A DNA stretch of 64,000 nt. Source: Qipengyuania nanhaisediminis. Its GTDB lineage: Bacteria; Pseudomonadota; Alphaproteobacteria; Sphingomonadales; Sphingomonadaceae. The notes beneath the pieces are model-generated. The model was not told the origin of the DNA, did not search any database, and worked only from the letters and a program-made list of their open reading frames with translations. Made by a program: the position numbers and the translations under genes. The stretch is from NCBI RefSeq assembly GCF_900115585.1, contig NZ_FOWZ01000003.1:248001-312000 (forward strand). The letters run 5' to 3'. The stretch's first letter is position 1. Each line of letters opens with the position of its first letter. Below are positions 26,043-37,534 of the stretch, in pieces.

Positions 26043-27521
26043 TCAGGCTTGCAAGGGGCCTGCCGACTTTGCGGTCGCCTTGCTGACCAGCCAGATCGCA
26101 ATCCACGCGGCGATGAAGCCCGGTACGATCTCGTACAGGCCACCGTCGAAGCCGGGCAGGGCGGAATTCCAGCCCAGCGCGATCCACGCCATCACGACAG
26201 CGGCACCCGTCACCAGTCCGGCTACCGCACCCGCTCCGGTCATGCGGTCCCAGGTCAGCGACAGGATAATCAGCGGGCCGAAGGCCGCGCCGAATCCGGC
26301 CCATGCGTTGGACACGAGGCCCAGCACCTGGCTGTCGGGATCGCTGGCGATCCAGATGGCGGCCAGCGCGACCAATGCGACGCAGATACGGCCGACATTG
26401 ACGCTCTCGCGCTCGCTCGCCTGCTTGCGGAAGAACAGCTTGTAGAAGTCTTCCGTCAGCGAGGACGAAGCCACCAGCAATTGCGAGCTGATCGTCGACA
26501 TGATCGCGGCCAAGAGGGCCGCCAGCAGGAAGCCGGTAATCAGCGGATGGAACAGCAGGTTCGCAAGGACGATGAAGATCGTCTCGGGGTCGTCCACCAC
26601 GATGCCGTTACGTTCTGCAAAGGCACGTCCGGCGATGCCGATACCGATGGAGCCGAGCAGGGCCACGCCCATCCACGTCATCCCGATATTGCGCGCGGTC
26701 TTCACCTTGGCGACGGTGTCGATGGCCATGAAACGCACGATGATATGCGGCTGGCCGAAATAGCCGAGGCCCCAAGTCACCGCGCTGATGAAGCCGAGCG
26801 CCGTAAGGCCCTGCGTCAGGCTGAGGAAGCCGGGGACATCCACCTCCGTAAGCGATCCGCCCGCGCTGCCACCTTCGCCGAACATCACGACCAGCGGCAT
26901 GATAACGAGGGCAGTGACCATGATGAGCCCCTGCACGAAGTCGGTCAGGCTGACCGCGAGGAAACCGCCGACCATCGTGTAGGCCAGCACGACCAGCGCC
27001 GTGATCCAGATGCCGAGCATGTAGTCGCTCATGCCTGCGTCAGGCAGCAATCCGGCAAAGCTCGTCTCGAACAGCTTACCGCCGCCGACCAGGCCCGCAG
27101 CGGTATAGACCGCGAAGAACACCACGACGATCAGGGCGGAGACGACCCTGAGGGCGACCGCCTTGTCGGGAAAGCGGTTGGCGAGAAATTCGGGGATCGT
27201 CAGCGCATTGCCCAGCTCTTCGGTCTGCTTGCGCAGGCGCGGGGCAACCACGATCCAGTTGAACAGCGCACCTACGAAGAGACCGATGCCGATCCACGCC
27301 TCCACAAGACCCGCCTCATAGAGCGCGCCGGGAAGGCCGAGCAGCAGCCAGCCGCTCATGTCGCTAGCCCCTGCGGAGAGCGCAGCGACCGAGGGGGGAA
27401 GGTTGCGACCGGCGAGGAGATAGCCCTCGCTGGTATCGGTAGAGCGGCGCCAGGCCCACAGGCCGATGCCGATCATGAGGACGAAATAGAGCGTAAGGGA
27501 GATGAGTGTTCCGGTTTGCAT
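26043..27521 (-). CDS. putP: Sodium/proline symporter
   Basis: A sodium:solute symporter (SSS family) of 492 residues and about 13 membrane spans. PutP-type signatures are EGYLLAGRNLPPSVAALSAGASDMSGWLLLGLPGALY-like first third (sodium/proline site around ALSAGASDMSGWL), GYFGQPHIIVRFMA, AAIMSTISSQLLVASSSL, and FGAAFGPLIILSLTWDRM. It should import proline with sodium. The start at ATG 27521 (MQTGTLISL) is the beginning of the first span. It is followed after 43 bases by ggt. An AT-rich region of about 170 bases separates it from the divergent outer-membrane barrel gene. Confidence 0.95.
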   Translation of the reverse strand: MQTGTLISLTLYFVLMIGIGLWAWRRSTDTSEGYLLAGRNLPPSVAALSAGASDMSGWLLLGLPGALYEAGLVEAWIGIGLFVGALFNWIVVAPRLRKQTEELGNALTIPEFLANRFPDKAVALRVVSALIVVVFFAVYTAAGLVGGGKLFETSFAGLLPDAGMSDYMLGIWITALVVLAYTMVGGFLAVSLTDFVQGLIMVTALVIMPLVVMFGEGGSAGGSLTEVDVPGFLSLTQGLTALGFISAVTWGLGYFGQPHIIVRFMAIDTVAKVKTARNIGMTWMGVALLGSIGIGIAGRAFAERNGIVVDDPETIFIVLANLLFHPLITGFLLAALLAAIMSTISSQLLVASSSLTEDFYKLFFRKQASERESVNVGRICVALVALAAIWIASDPDSQVLGLVSNAWAGFGAAFGPLIILSLTWDRMTGAGAVAGLVTGAAVVMAWIALGWNSALPGFDGGLYEIVPGFIAAWIAIWLVSKATAKSAGPLQA

Positions 27522-27695
27522 GCGCGCGCTGGTAACAAATGCAACCTGCTTTGGCCAATCCTGCATTTTCGGCACTGTCAGACTGCAGGGAGAGTATGCT
27601 GTCCAGTGTATTTAATGGGACCAAATAATATATATTTCGGGAACGTAGGTGGCGACCGGCGGTTCGACTGTTGGAACTACTCAAGGGTCGAATTT

Positions 27696-28538
27696 ATGAA
27701 ACATTTTATTAGCTTAGCAGCCGCTTCGGCGGCCTTTATGGCTGCGCCTGCAGCAGCTCAGGAAGTGACAACGGACACGTACGACGGGTTCTATATCGGT
27801 GCCACGCTTGGCGGCGATTTCATCGACGGCGCGCGCGATGATCGGTTGGTTTTCGATACCGACGGGAACGGCGGTTTCGGAGACTCTGTCCGCACGGTTA
27901 CGGGCGCGGATGCTTTCTCTCCCGGCTTCTGCTCGGGAATTGCAAACGGCAGCCGAAGTGCCACGGGCTGCGGCGATGACGATGGCGCTCTGGGATATTC
28001 GGTGCGTCTGGGCTTCGATAAACGCGTCGGTAACTCGTCGCTCGTCGCTGGTTTCCTGGTCGAGGGCGAAATGTCGAATGCGACCGACTACACGACCGGT
28101 TTCAGCACAACTCCGGCCAGCTACACCTTCGCCAGGGAACTGGACAAATCGATCGCGCTACGTGGGCGCATCGGGGCTTCGCCGGGTGACGGACGCGGTC
28201 TTATCTACGCCACGGGCGGCTTCGCCTATGGCCAGATCGACGACGAATTCATCACGACCAATGGCGTGAACAGCTTCGATGTCGTAAACGGTGACAAGTG
28301 GCAGTTCGGCGCGCAATTCGGTGGCGGCGCCGAGGTTATGGTTGCCGGAGGCGTCACTTTCGGTGTCGAGTACCTTTATTCCAGCTACGACGATGACGAT
28401 GCTTTCGTGGCAGTTGGCCAGGGAACCGCCCCGGCTACCAACCCATTCGTCCTGCGCAATGGGGGCACCGACCTGAAAACCAATGCGGGTGACTTCGACA
28501 AACACTCGGTGAGGGCAACGATCGGCTACCGCTTCTAA
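27696..28538 (+). CDS. Outer-membrane beta-barrel protein (Omp25/OmpA-like porin family)
   Basis: Protein of 280 residues with a signal peptide (MKHFISLAAASAAFMAAPAAAQ) and alternating beta-strand pattern ending in the outer-membrane signature SVRATIGYRF (terminal Phe). GFYIGATLGGDF, GALGYSVRLGFDKRVG, LRGRIGASPGDGRGLIYATGGFAYG and FGGGAEVMVAGGVTFGVEYLYSSYD are typical of eight-stranded surface barrels of the alphaproteobacterial Omp25/RopB type. A paired Cys motif (GFCSGIANGSRSATGCGDDD) may close a surface loop. AAGGG lies about 10 bases before the ATG and a strong terminator follows, so it is monocistronic. Function beyond barrel formation is unknown. Confidence 0.88.
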   Translation: MKHFISLAAASAAFMAAPAAAQEVTTDTYDGFYIGATLGGDFIDGARDDRLVFDTDGNGGFGDSVRTVTGADAFSPGFCSGIANGSRSATGCGDDDGALGYSVRLGFDKRVGNSSLVAGFLVEGEMSNATDYTTGFSTTPASYTFARELDKSIALRGRIGASPGDGRGLIYATGGFAYGQIDDEFITTNGVNSFDVVNGDKWQFGAQFGGGAEVMVAGGVTFGVEYLYSSYDDDDAFVAVGQGTAPATNPFVLRNGGTDLKTNAGDFDKHSVRATIGYRF

Positions 28539-28561
28539 AGTTGGAGCCCACGGAATCAGAC

Positions 28562-28596
28562 AGGGCCGCTTCGATGGAAGCGGCCCTTTCTTTTTA
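28562..28596 (+). terminator. Rho-independent terminator after the outer-membrane barrel gene
   Basis: Perfect 11-base-pair stem (28562-28572 with 28577-28587) around a GATG loop, followed by TTCTTTTT. It lies 24 bases after the barrel gene stop. The same hairpin sits just beyond the typA stop on the other strand and may also stop typA transcription, though the T-run on that side is poor. Confidence 0.9.
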
Positions 28597-30417
<1,821 letters not shown>

Positions 30418-30673
30418 GATTTTGCTTTCGTAAGGGTATCGGAGCGGCTGGCGCGGATTCGGCTCGGCCAATTCGTGCGCGCCCCTAGCTTAGATGCTGC
30501 AATGCGGCAAGCATTTGAGAGTGTGACTCAAACAGCACACCCGTTCTCACGCACGCGAACCGGAGCGCTAAATGCTTGTATGGAAACGACTGGCACAATA
30601 ATTCGGCAACCAGCCTGCGTGACTGTGGGGACTACGCAGCCGACCAAATTGTGGTTTTGAGAGAGGATTATTC

Positions 30674-33373
30674 ATGAATTTCAATCGTTTCGGCCGGAAA
30701 ACGGCCGTTCGTACCGCCCTGCTGGCCGGTGCCGCAGCCATTACGCTGCCGAGCGCTGCCATCGCGCAGGACCAGGATGCCGCCGATTCCGACGAGGAAA
30801 TGGCAATCGAATTCGATGACCAGCCGATGGGCAATGTCATCGTCGTTACCGCGACCAAGCGCGAACAGACCCTGCAGGAAGTCCCCGTTGCAGTCAGCGT
30901 CACCAGCGCTGAAACGATCGAGCGCGCGCAGATCCGCGATATCTCGGACCTCGCGACCGTCGTTCCCTCGCTTCGCGTGAGCCAGCTGCAGAGCGCTTTC
31001 GCCACCAGCTACTCCATCCGTGGCTTCGGTACGGACGGTAACAACATCGGCCTCGAACCGTCGGTCGCGATGTTCGTCGACGGCGTTTATCGCAGCCGTG
31101 CGGTCTCGCAGATTTCCGACCTTCCCGACATCCAGCGCGTCGAAGTTCTGCGCGGCCCGCAGTCGACCCTGTTCGGCAAGAACGCCAGCGCCGGTGTGAT
31201 CTCGATCGTGACGAAGGAACCCGAATTCGAGTTCAGCGGCATGGTCGAAGCCAGCTACGGCAATTACGACGCCAAGGTCGTGAAGGGCTATGTAACCGGA
31301 CCGATCAGCGACTCGATCGCTTTCAGCGCGGGTGCAGGCTGGAACAACCGTGACGGCTTCCTGACGAACGGTTTCAATGGCGAAGACATCAACGACCGCA
31401 ACCGCTGGTTCACCCGCGGTCAGCTGTTGTTCGACAATGGCGGTGCCTTCAAGGCTCGCATCATCGGTGACTACGACAAGATCGAAGAGCGTTGCTGCGG
31501 CGTCGTAAACGTTCGTCCCTCGGCCGAAATCGGCGCGATCCAGCTGATCGGCGGACAGGTCAACGATTTCCGTAACAATCCCGATGGCGATGTGGTCTTC
31601 ACCGATGTCGACCCGATCAACGAAATCGAAAACTACGGCATCTCGGGCCATCTCGATTACGAGATCGGCGCGCTGACGCTGACTTCGATCACCTCGTACC
31701 GCGAAACCTCGCTGATGGCCGACCAGGACGTCGACTTCACGAGCCTCGACGCGGTGACGGGCGCCAACATCGGCGATGCGGCGATCGATACCTTCACGCA
31801 GGAACTGCGGATTTCGTCCGACTTCGACGGACCGCTGAACTTCCTGCTCGGCGGTTACTATTTCGACGAAACCGTCGACACGTCGGACCAGCTCGTCTTC
31901 GGTGACGGCTTCCGCCCCTATGCCAACCTGCTGCTGCAGGGCGCGACCGGCGGGACCCAGAACGTAAACACGCTGGAAGCCACGCTCTCCGCTCTGAACG
32001 GTACGGATTACACCGGACAATTCTTCGCGGAAGGACAGGGCTTCTTCAACAACATCGTCCAGGACAACGAAGCTTACTCGATCTTCGGTAACGTCGACTT
32101 CGAAATCATCGACAGCCTCGTCCTGACGCTGGGTGCGAACTATACCAAGGACAAGAAGCAGATCGTCACCAACTCGACGAGCACGGACGTGTTCTCGAAC
32201 ATCGATCTGGTCGGTTCGGGCAACCGCGCCATCTTCGCGCAGGGCCTTGCCACCCAGGTTGGCACGATCCTCGGCCTCGGCCGTCCGGCTACGCAGGCAG
32301 AAATCGGCGCATTCGCCGGCGGTAACCCGGCTGCATTCCAGCAGGTTTCGGCAGGCGTTCAGGCCTTCGCCGATGCGAACGACACCAACCCGGCCGTCAA
32401 TCCGTTGCTGGCGCTGACCCCGTTCCAGTTCCTGCCGCCGCTGCAGAACTGCCCGAACCCGGTTGAAACCTGCAGCACCAACGACGACGACTGGAGCTGG
32501 AACGTTCGCCTGGCGTACGAAATCTCGCCGACGCTGAACGTCTATGCAAGCTGGGCAACCGGCTACAAGGCACCCAGCTTCAACCTGTCGCGTGACAGCC
32601 GTCCGCTCCCGGGCGACTTCGCACAGCTCCAGGCCCAGGGTATTGCAGTCACGAACCTGCGTCCCGGGACCCGTTTCGCAGAAGCCGAGAATTCGGAAGT
32701 CTTCGAAATCGGTATCAAGGGCAACTGGGCCTATGCTGGCGCGAACCTGACCGTGTTCCAGCAGACGATCGACGATTTCCAGGCGAATACGTTCACCGGA
32801 ACGTCGTTCATCCTGTCGAACGCAGGCAAACAGGAAACGTTCGGTATCGAGTTCGACGGTTACGTCCGTCCGGCTGACTCGCTGACGCTGAACGTCGCGA
32901 TGACCTATCTCGACCCGATCTACGACAGCTTCGAGAATTCGCCGGTTGGCGATCTTTCGGGTGTCCAGGTTGCCGGCGTGCCCGAACTCTCGGCAGTGTT
33001 CGGCGCGACCTGGGACAAGGAAATCAACGACGCAGGCGATCGTATCATCCTGCGCGGCGATTTCTCCTACCAGTCGCAGGTCCAGGTGCTTAACGGCCTG
33101 ACCAACTACATCGTGGTCGACCCGGCAACGGGCGAACGCGATTTCGGCCCGGCTCGCGATGCAGCACTGCCGTTCACCCGCGAAGTGAACAGCCTCAACG
33201 CCTCGCTCACCTACGCCTTCGACATGGGTCTGGAGCTCACGGTGTGGGGTCGCAACCTGCTCGACGATCGTTACATCTCGACGATCTTCCCGTCGGTTGC
33301 GCAGGGCCAGGCCATCTCGGGCTACCCGAACCAGCCGCGCACCTATGGTGTGGCAGCGAAGTTCAAGTTCTGA
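30674..33373 (+). CDS. TonB-dependent outer-membrane receptor
   Basis: Protein of 899 residues. A signal peptide ends in SAAIAQ; a plug domain follows (about 55-190) with VVTATKREQTLQEVPVAVSV as TonB-box-like start, TLFGKNASAGVISI and the barrel runs to the terminal Phe (YGVAAKFKF). This is the sphingomonad type of active transporter for siderophores, sugars or other large substrates, powered by TonB-ExbBD. There is no regulator, ABC transporter or catabolic gene beside it, so the substrate is not indicated. Cysteine pairs (ERCCGVV, PNCPNPVETC) could form loop disulfides. Ribosome site GAGAGG about 8 bases before the ATG; terminator directly after the gene. Confidence 0.93.
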   Translation: MNFNRFGRKTAVRTALLAGAAAITLPSAAIAQDQDAADSDEEMAIEFDDQPMGNVIVVTATKREQTLQEVPVAVSVTSAETIERAQIRDISDLATVVPSLRVSQLQSAFATSYSIRGFGTDGNNIGLEPSVAMFVDGVYRSRAVSQISDLPDIQRVEVLRGPQSTLFGKNASAGVISIVTKEPEFEFSGMVEASYGNYDAKVVKGYVTGPISDSIAFSAGAGWNNRDGFLTNGFNGEDINDRNRWFTRGQLLFDNGGAFKARIIGDYDKIEERCCGVVNVRPSAEIGAIQLIGGQVNDFRNNPDGDVVFTDVDPINEIENYGISGHLDYEIGALTLTSITSYRETSLMADQDVDFTSLDAVTGANIGDAAIDTFTQELRISSDFDGPLNFLLGGYYFDETVDTSDQLVFGDGFRPYANLLLQGATGGTQNVNTLEATLSALNGTDYTGQFFAEGQGFFNNIVQDNEAYSIFGNVDFEIIDSLVLTLGANYTKDKKQIVTNSTSTDVFSNIDLVGSGNRAIFAQGLATQVGTILGLGRPATQAEIGAFAGGNPAAFQQVSAGVQAFADANDTNPAVNPLLALTPFQFLPPLQNCPNPVETCSTNDDDWSWNVRLAYEISPTLNVYASWATGYKAPSFNLSRDSRPLPGDFAQLQAQGIAVTNLRPGTRFAEAENSEVFEIGIKGNWAYAGANLTVFQQTIDDFQANTFTGTSFILSNAGKQETFGIEFDGYVRPADSLTLNVAMTYLDPIYDSFENSPVGDLSGVQVAGVPELSAVFGATWDKEINDAGDRIILRGDFSYQSQVQVLNGLTNYIVVDPATGERDFGPARDAALPFTREVNSLNASLTYAFDMGLELTVWGRNLLDDRYISTIFPSVAQGQAISGYPNQPRTYGVAAKFKF

Positions 33374-33403
33374 TCGCAAGTTCGACAGAACCGGCACAAG
33401 GAG

Positions 33404-33428
33404 AAGGGGGCTTTCGGGCCCCCTTTTT
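33404..33428 (+). terminator. Rho-independent terminator after the TonB receptor
   Basis: Stem AAGGGGGC (33404-33411) pairs with GCCCCCTT (33418-33425) around a six-base TTTCGG loop, followed by three more T. It lies 30 bases beyond the receptor stop codon. Confidence 0.88.
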
Positions 33429-33514
33429 CGTGCCGTTCATAGATCGGGCGCTGGCGGTCCCATTGCGGGACGCGACGATCGATGTCGCAGAAATGAAACC
33501 GAAGACGGGTTATA

Positions 33515-33593
33515 GGGGCTCTTGCGACCCGAGGGTTCGTCCCCTGACTGACCCAGCCTTGATCCCCCGCCTCAGAGCGGGGGATTTTCTTTT
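33515..33593 (+). ncRNA. Candidate small RNA between two terminators
   Basis: A second plus-strand terminator (33562-33593) sits 137 bases beyond the receptor's own terminator, with no reading frame of note between them. A -10-like TATAGG at about 33511 and a GGGGCTC...GAG...CCCC structured segment (33515-33544) precede the terminator stem, so an RNA of roughly 75 nucleotides is possible. No convincing -35 box is present and I match it to no known family. It lies tail-to-tail with the ABC permease gene on the other strand. Confidence 0.3.
33562..33593 (+). terminator. Second rho-independent terminator (plus strand)
   Basis: A nine-base-pair stem ATCCCCCGC (33562-33570) / GCGGGGGAT (33577-33585) with a CTCAGA loop and the tail TTTCTTTT. 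The U-run is on the plus strand, so it is not the terminator of the minus-strand permease gene whose stop begins at 33592. Confidence 0.85.
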
Positions 33594-36095
33594 ACAGCGC
33601 CCTCAGGGCCTGTGCAGGCTTGGCCCTCAGCAGGGGTAACGAGCCACCCACGGCAAAGACCAGGACGGTCGCCAGACCAAGCCCCAGCACCAAGAGGACT
33701 TCGGTCCAGTCGGGTAGCCAGTCGAATTCGAACAGCTGCGTCACGACGAGCCATGCAGTAAGGCTGCCAAGCCCAAGCGCTACGATAGCGAGCGCACCTG
33801 CGAGCAGGGCATATTCGATCAGCTGCATGACCAGCACCTGACGCCTGTCTGCGCCAAGCACGCGTAGGACGACCGTGTCATAGGTCCGCGAGGCACGCGC
33901 CGCTGCGATTGCACCTAGCAATACGGCGAGACCGGCAAGTACCGCCACGCTAGCTGCAGCCAGCGTCGCCAGCCCGACCTGTTCGAGGATCGTGCGTGCC
34001 TGCTGCAGGACGCCGCCAACCTCGATCACCGAGGTGGAAGGCAATTCGCGCACCAGCGCCTGGAGCAGCGGGCCGGTCGGCGTGCCTTCGGCAAGCTCGA
34101 CGGTTGCCGCCAGATTGTGCGGCGTGTTCTCCAAGGCATTGGGGCTGAGCACGAAGACGTAATTGAAGCCCATGCTCTCCCAATCGATCCGGCGCAGGCT
34201 CGCGATCTCGGTTTCCACCTCGACGCCCAGTACGCCGAAGGTCAGCCGGTCGCCGATGCCCAGGCCGGCCGCCTCTGCGAACTCTTCGTCGATCGAGACC
34301 AGTGGGGGGCCATCGTAAGCCGGACCCCACCACTGTCCCTCGGTCAGGCTGTTTCCGGGAGGGACATCGTCCGCGTACGTCAGGCCGCGTTCGCCGCGCA
34401 GGGCCCATGCGCCATCGGGGATCTCCTCCAGTTCCGAGGTGCGCGTCATCGCGCCATCCGGCCCGAAGGCGAGCACCGAACCGCGCAGCGCGGGGACCGT
34501 GCGTATCGCAGCGTCAGCATCGGTCTGGAGGATCAGTTCGCGAAACCGGTCTTCCTGTTCGCGCGGCACGTCGAGCACGAAATAGTCCGGTGCCTGTGCA
34601 GGCACGCGCTTCTCGATATTCCCGTCGATCGAGCTTTGGACTGCAGCCAGGAGAACGAAGGATGCGAGACCGAAGCCCAGCGCAGTGACCAGTGCTCCGG
34701 TGCTCGACCCGGGGCGATGGATATTAGCCAGGGCCGTGCGGGCGATCGGGCTGGCTGGTCGCGGAAGTGCAGCGGCGATTTTGCGGATTGCCCAGCCGAG
34801 CAGGGCGAGAAGGGCGAGGACGACCGCCGCGCCCAGCAGGAACCCGCCGGAAAGCAGCGGCTGGCTGGCGGTTATCAGCGCCAGGCCGTTGATGGCGGCA
34901 AGGCCTGCAATCACTACGAACAATGCTGAACGATCGCGAGCCAGCGGTGCGATGTTGGAGCGCATCAGTGCCATGGCAGGGAAATGCCGCGCCCTCATGA
35001 GCGGTGGGGCTGCAAAAACCAGCGCAACGAGTAGCCCGTAAGCAGTTGCGAGGAGCAAAGCTCCGGGATCGATAACGAAGCCCGTATCGACCGGCAGAAG
35101 TCCCTCCAGCGCTGCCGCCAGGAGCGGCACGACGGCTACGCCGACGGCAAGCCCGGCAAGACTGCCCACAGCGGCAGCTGCGAAGATCTGCAGGGCGTAG
35201 ATGCGCGCTATATCCCGGCTGGTCGCGCCCAGAATCTTCAGGGTAGCGACGGATTGCCGGCGGGCATCGAGATAGGACGAAACGCCACCACCGATGCCGA
35301 TCCCCGCGATGACGAGCGCGGCAAGGCCGACGAGAATAAGGAATTCGCTCATCCGGCTGACGAACCTGTCGGTGCCGGGCGCCGCGCGTTCCGCCGTGTC
35401 GATATCGAACCCGGCCTCTGGGAAACGCTCTTCGAGATCCTCTTCCGCCGCCTCCAGGTCGCGTGGCGTGTCGAAGGCGACTCGCGTCTTGCTCTGGTAC
35501 ATGGCGCCCGGGGCCAGCAGTCCGGCCCGCTGAGGAACGTCTTCGGCCACGATGATGGTCGGGCCGAGTTGGAAGCCTTCGCCCAGCCTGTCCGGCTCAT
35601 CTTCGATGATTCCGGCAACCTGCAGGGTCTTGGTGCCGATCAGGAAGCTGTCGCCCGTCTCAAGGCCCAGCCGGTCGGCAGCACCGGGGGCAATATAGGC
35701 ATCGTTGCCCGAAGGCGCGGTAACTTTGCGTCCGCCTTCCAAAACCAGTTCGCCATATAAGGGGTAAAGCTCGTCGACGGCCTTGAGCTCTATCGGCGCG
35801 GCAGTGTCGTCCTTGCGCGCCATGGCTTGCAGGCGTGTCCCCGCCGACACCGTGCCGAGCTCTTCGAGAGCCGCGCGCTCCTCTTCGCTGAGTGAGCGCT
35901 GCCACAGTTCGACCTGCAGATCGCCGCCGAGGAATTGTTGTCCGTTCGCAGCCAGCTCGCGCTCGATCGCGGCGGTCAGTGTGCCGATCGCGGCGAGGGC
36001 TGCCGTGCCGAGGAAAATACACACCAGCAGCAGGCGCAGGCCCTTGAAGCGGGCATTGAGATCGCGCCGTGCGATCCGCCAGGCGGTCGACCAGC

Positions 36096-36099
<4 letters not shown>
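33592..36099 (-). CDS. ABC transporter permease (YbbP/FtsX-type)
   Basis: An inner-membrane protein of 835 residues with about ten membrane spans and two FtsX-like repeats, the YbbP arrangement: an N-terminal span (about 20-42), a large periplasmic domain (about 45-245), a cluster of spans (about 255-450), a second periplasmic domain (about 480-690) and a last cluster ending in LPLLRAKPAQALRAL. It works with the ATPase gene upstream, whose stop overlaps its start (36096-36099). Transporters of this family extract lipophilic molecules or lipoproteins from the membrane. The divergent TesA-like esterase next to them repeats the E. coli tesA-ybbA-ybbP arrangement. Confidence 0.9.
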
Positions 36100-36785
<686 letters not shown>

Positions 36786-36832
36786 GTGGCTGCGATGGCA
36801 GATGGCACAGCAACTCTCAAGGAAGTCCGCCG

Positions 36833-37534
36833 ATGGTTCTGCGTAGTTTGTCGATGCTTGCCGCCGCCCTGTCCCTTGCCGCCTGTGGCAGTGATACGGA
36901 GACGCTCGATCGGACAGAAGATACGAGCGCTGCCGCTCCGAATGCCGAGACGATCGAGGTGGCGGGGCCGGAACGTCACATCCTTGCCTTCGGGGATAGC
37001 CTGTTCGCAGGCTATGGCGTGGGCCTGGAGAACAGCTACCCGACAGACCTCGAAAGGGCGCTGCGCGAACGCGGCATCAACGCGCAGATGGTCAACGCTG
37101 CGGTATCGGGCGAAACGAGCGGTGCGGGCGCGAAACGCCTCGCATTCGCGCTCGATGCGCAGGAAGTGAAGCCGGACCTCGTCCTCCTCGAACTGGGCGG
37201 CAACGACATGCTGCGCGGGCTATCTCCCGACCAGACCCGTGCCAATTTCGAAAGCATGCTGGGCGAATTGCGCGATCGGGATATTCCCGTCGTCCTCATG
37301 GGGATGCGTGCTCCGCCCAATTACGGTCCGGAATACCAGCAGGACTTCGACAACCTCTATCCCGAGCTGGCAGAGGAATATGGCGCAACGCTGGTCCCGT
37401 TCTGGCTTGAGAGCATTTACCAAGACCCCTCGCTGTTCCAGGATGATCATATTCATCCCACCACCGAAGGTATCGACCGTCTGGTAGAGGCGACTGTGGA
37501 CCGTATCGAGGCCGCCATACCTGCGGCAGACTAG
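36833..37534 (+). CDS. TesA-like SGNH arylesterase (lipoprotein)
   Basis: Protein of 233 residues with a lipoprotein signal (AALSLAACGSD, Cys18) and the SGNH hydrolase blocks: AFGDSLFAGYG (block I Ser, residue about 55), AAVSGETSG (Gly), LELGGNDMLRGL (Asn) and DDHIHPTTEG (Asp-x-x-His). It should hydrolyse thioesters or aryl esters in the periplasm, as TesA does. The gene faces away from the YbbA/YbbP transporter, an association known from E. coli, and may process lipids extracted by it (inference). Its TAG stop shares bases with the recF TAG on the other strand (palindromic CTAG). Confidence 0.93.
   Translation: MVLRSLSMLAAALSLAACGSDTETLDRTEDTSAAAPNAETIEVAGPERHILAFGDSLFAGYGVGLENSYPTDLERALRERGINAQMVNAAVSGETSGAGAKRLAFALDAQEVKPDLVLLELGGNDMLRGLSPDQTRANFESMLGELRDRDIPVVLMGMRAPPNYGPEYQQDFDNLYPELAEEYGATLVPFWLESIYQDPSLFQDDHIHPTTEGIDRLVEATVDRIEAAIPAAD

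Noticed and set aside
24455-26086. A 543-codon frame antisense to ggt
   Set aside because: ggt has intact nucleophile and signal peptide; the plus-strand frame is a shadow. The long frame that precedes the outer-membrane barrel (from 25686) is the same effect; the real barrel start is 27696.
27580-27610. Possible second sigma54 promoter (GGCACTGTCAGACTGC)
   Set aside because: GG and GC are 12 bases apart instead of 10 and the surrounding bases do not fit the consensus.
30668-33397. A 909-codon reading frame antisense to the whole TonB receptor gene
   Set aside because: The receptor has signal peptide, plug and terminal Phe; the antisense frame is a high-GC shadow without domain order, ribosome site or promoter.
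33530-33560. GGGTTCGTCCCC resembling a tRNA T-arm
   Set aside because: No acceptor stem, D-arm or anticodon arm can be built around it.
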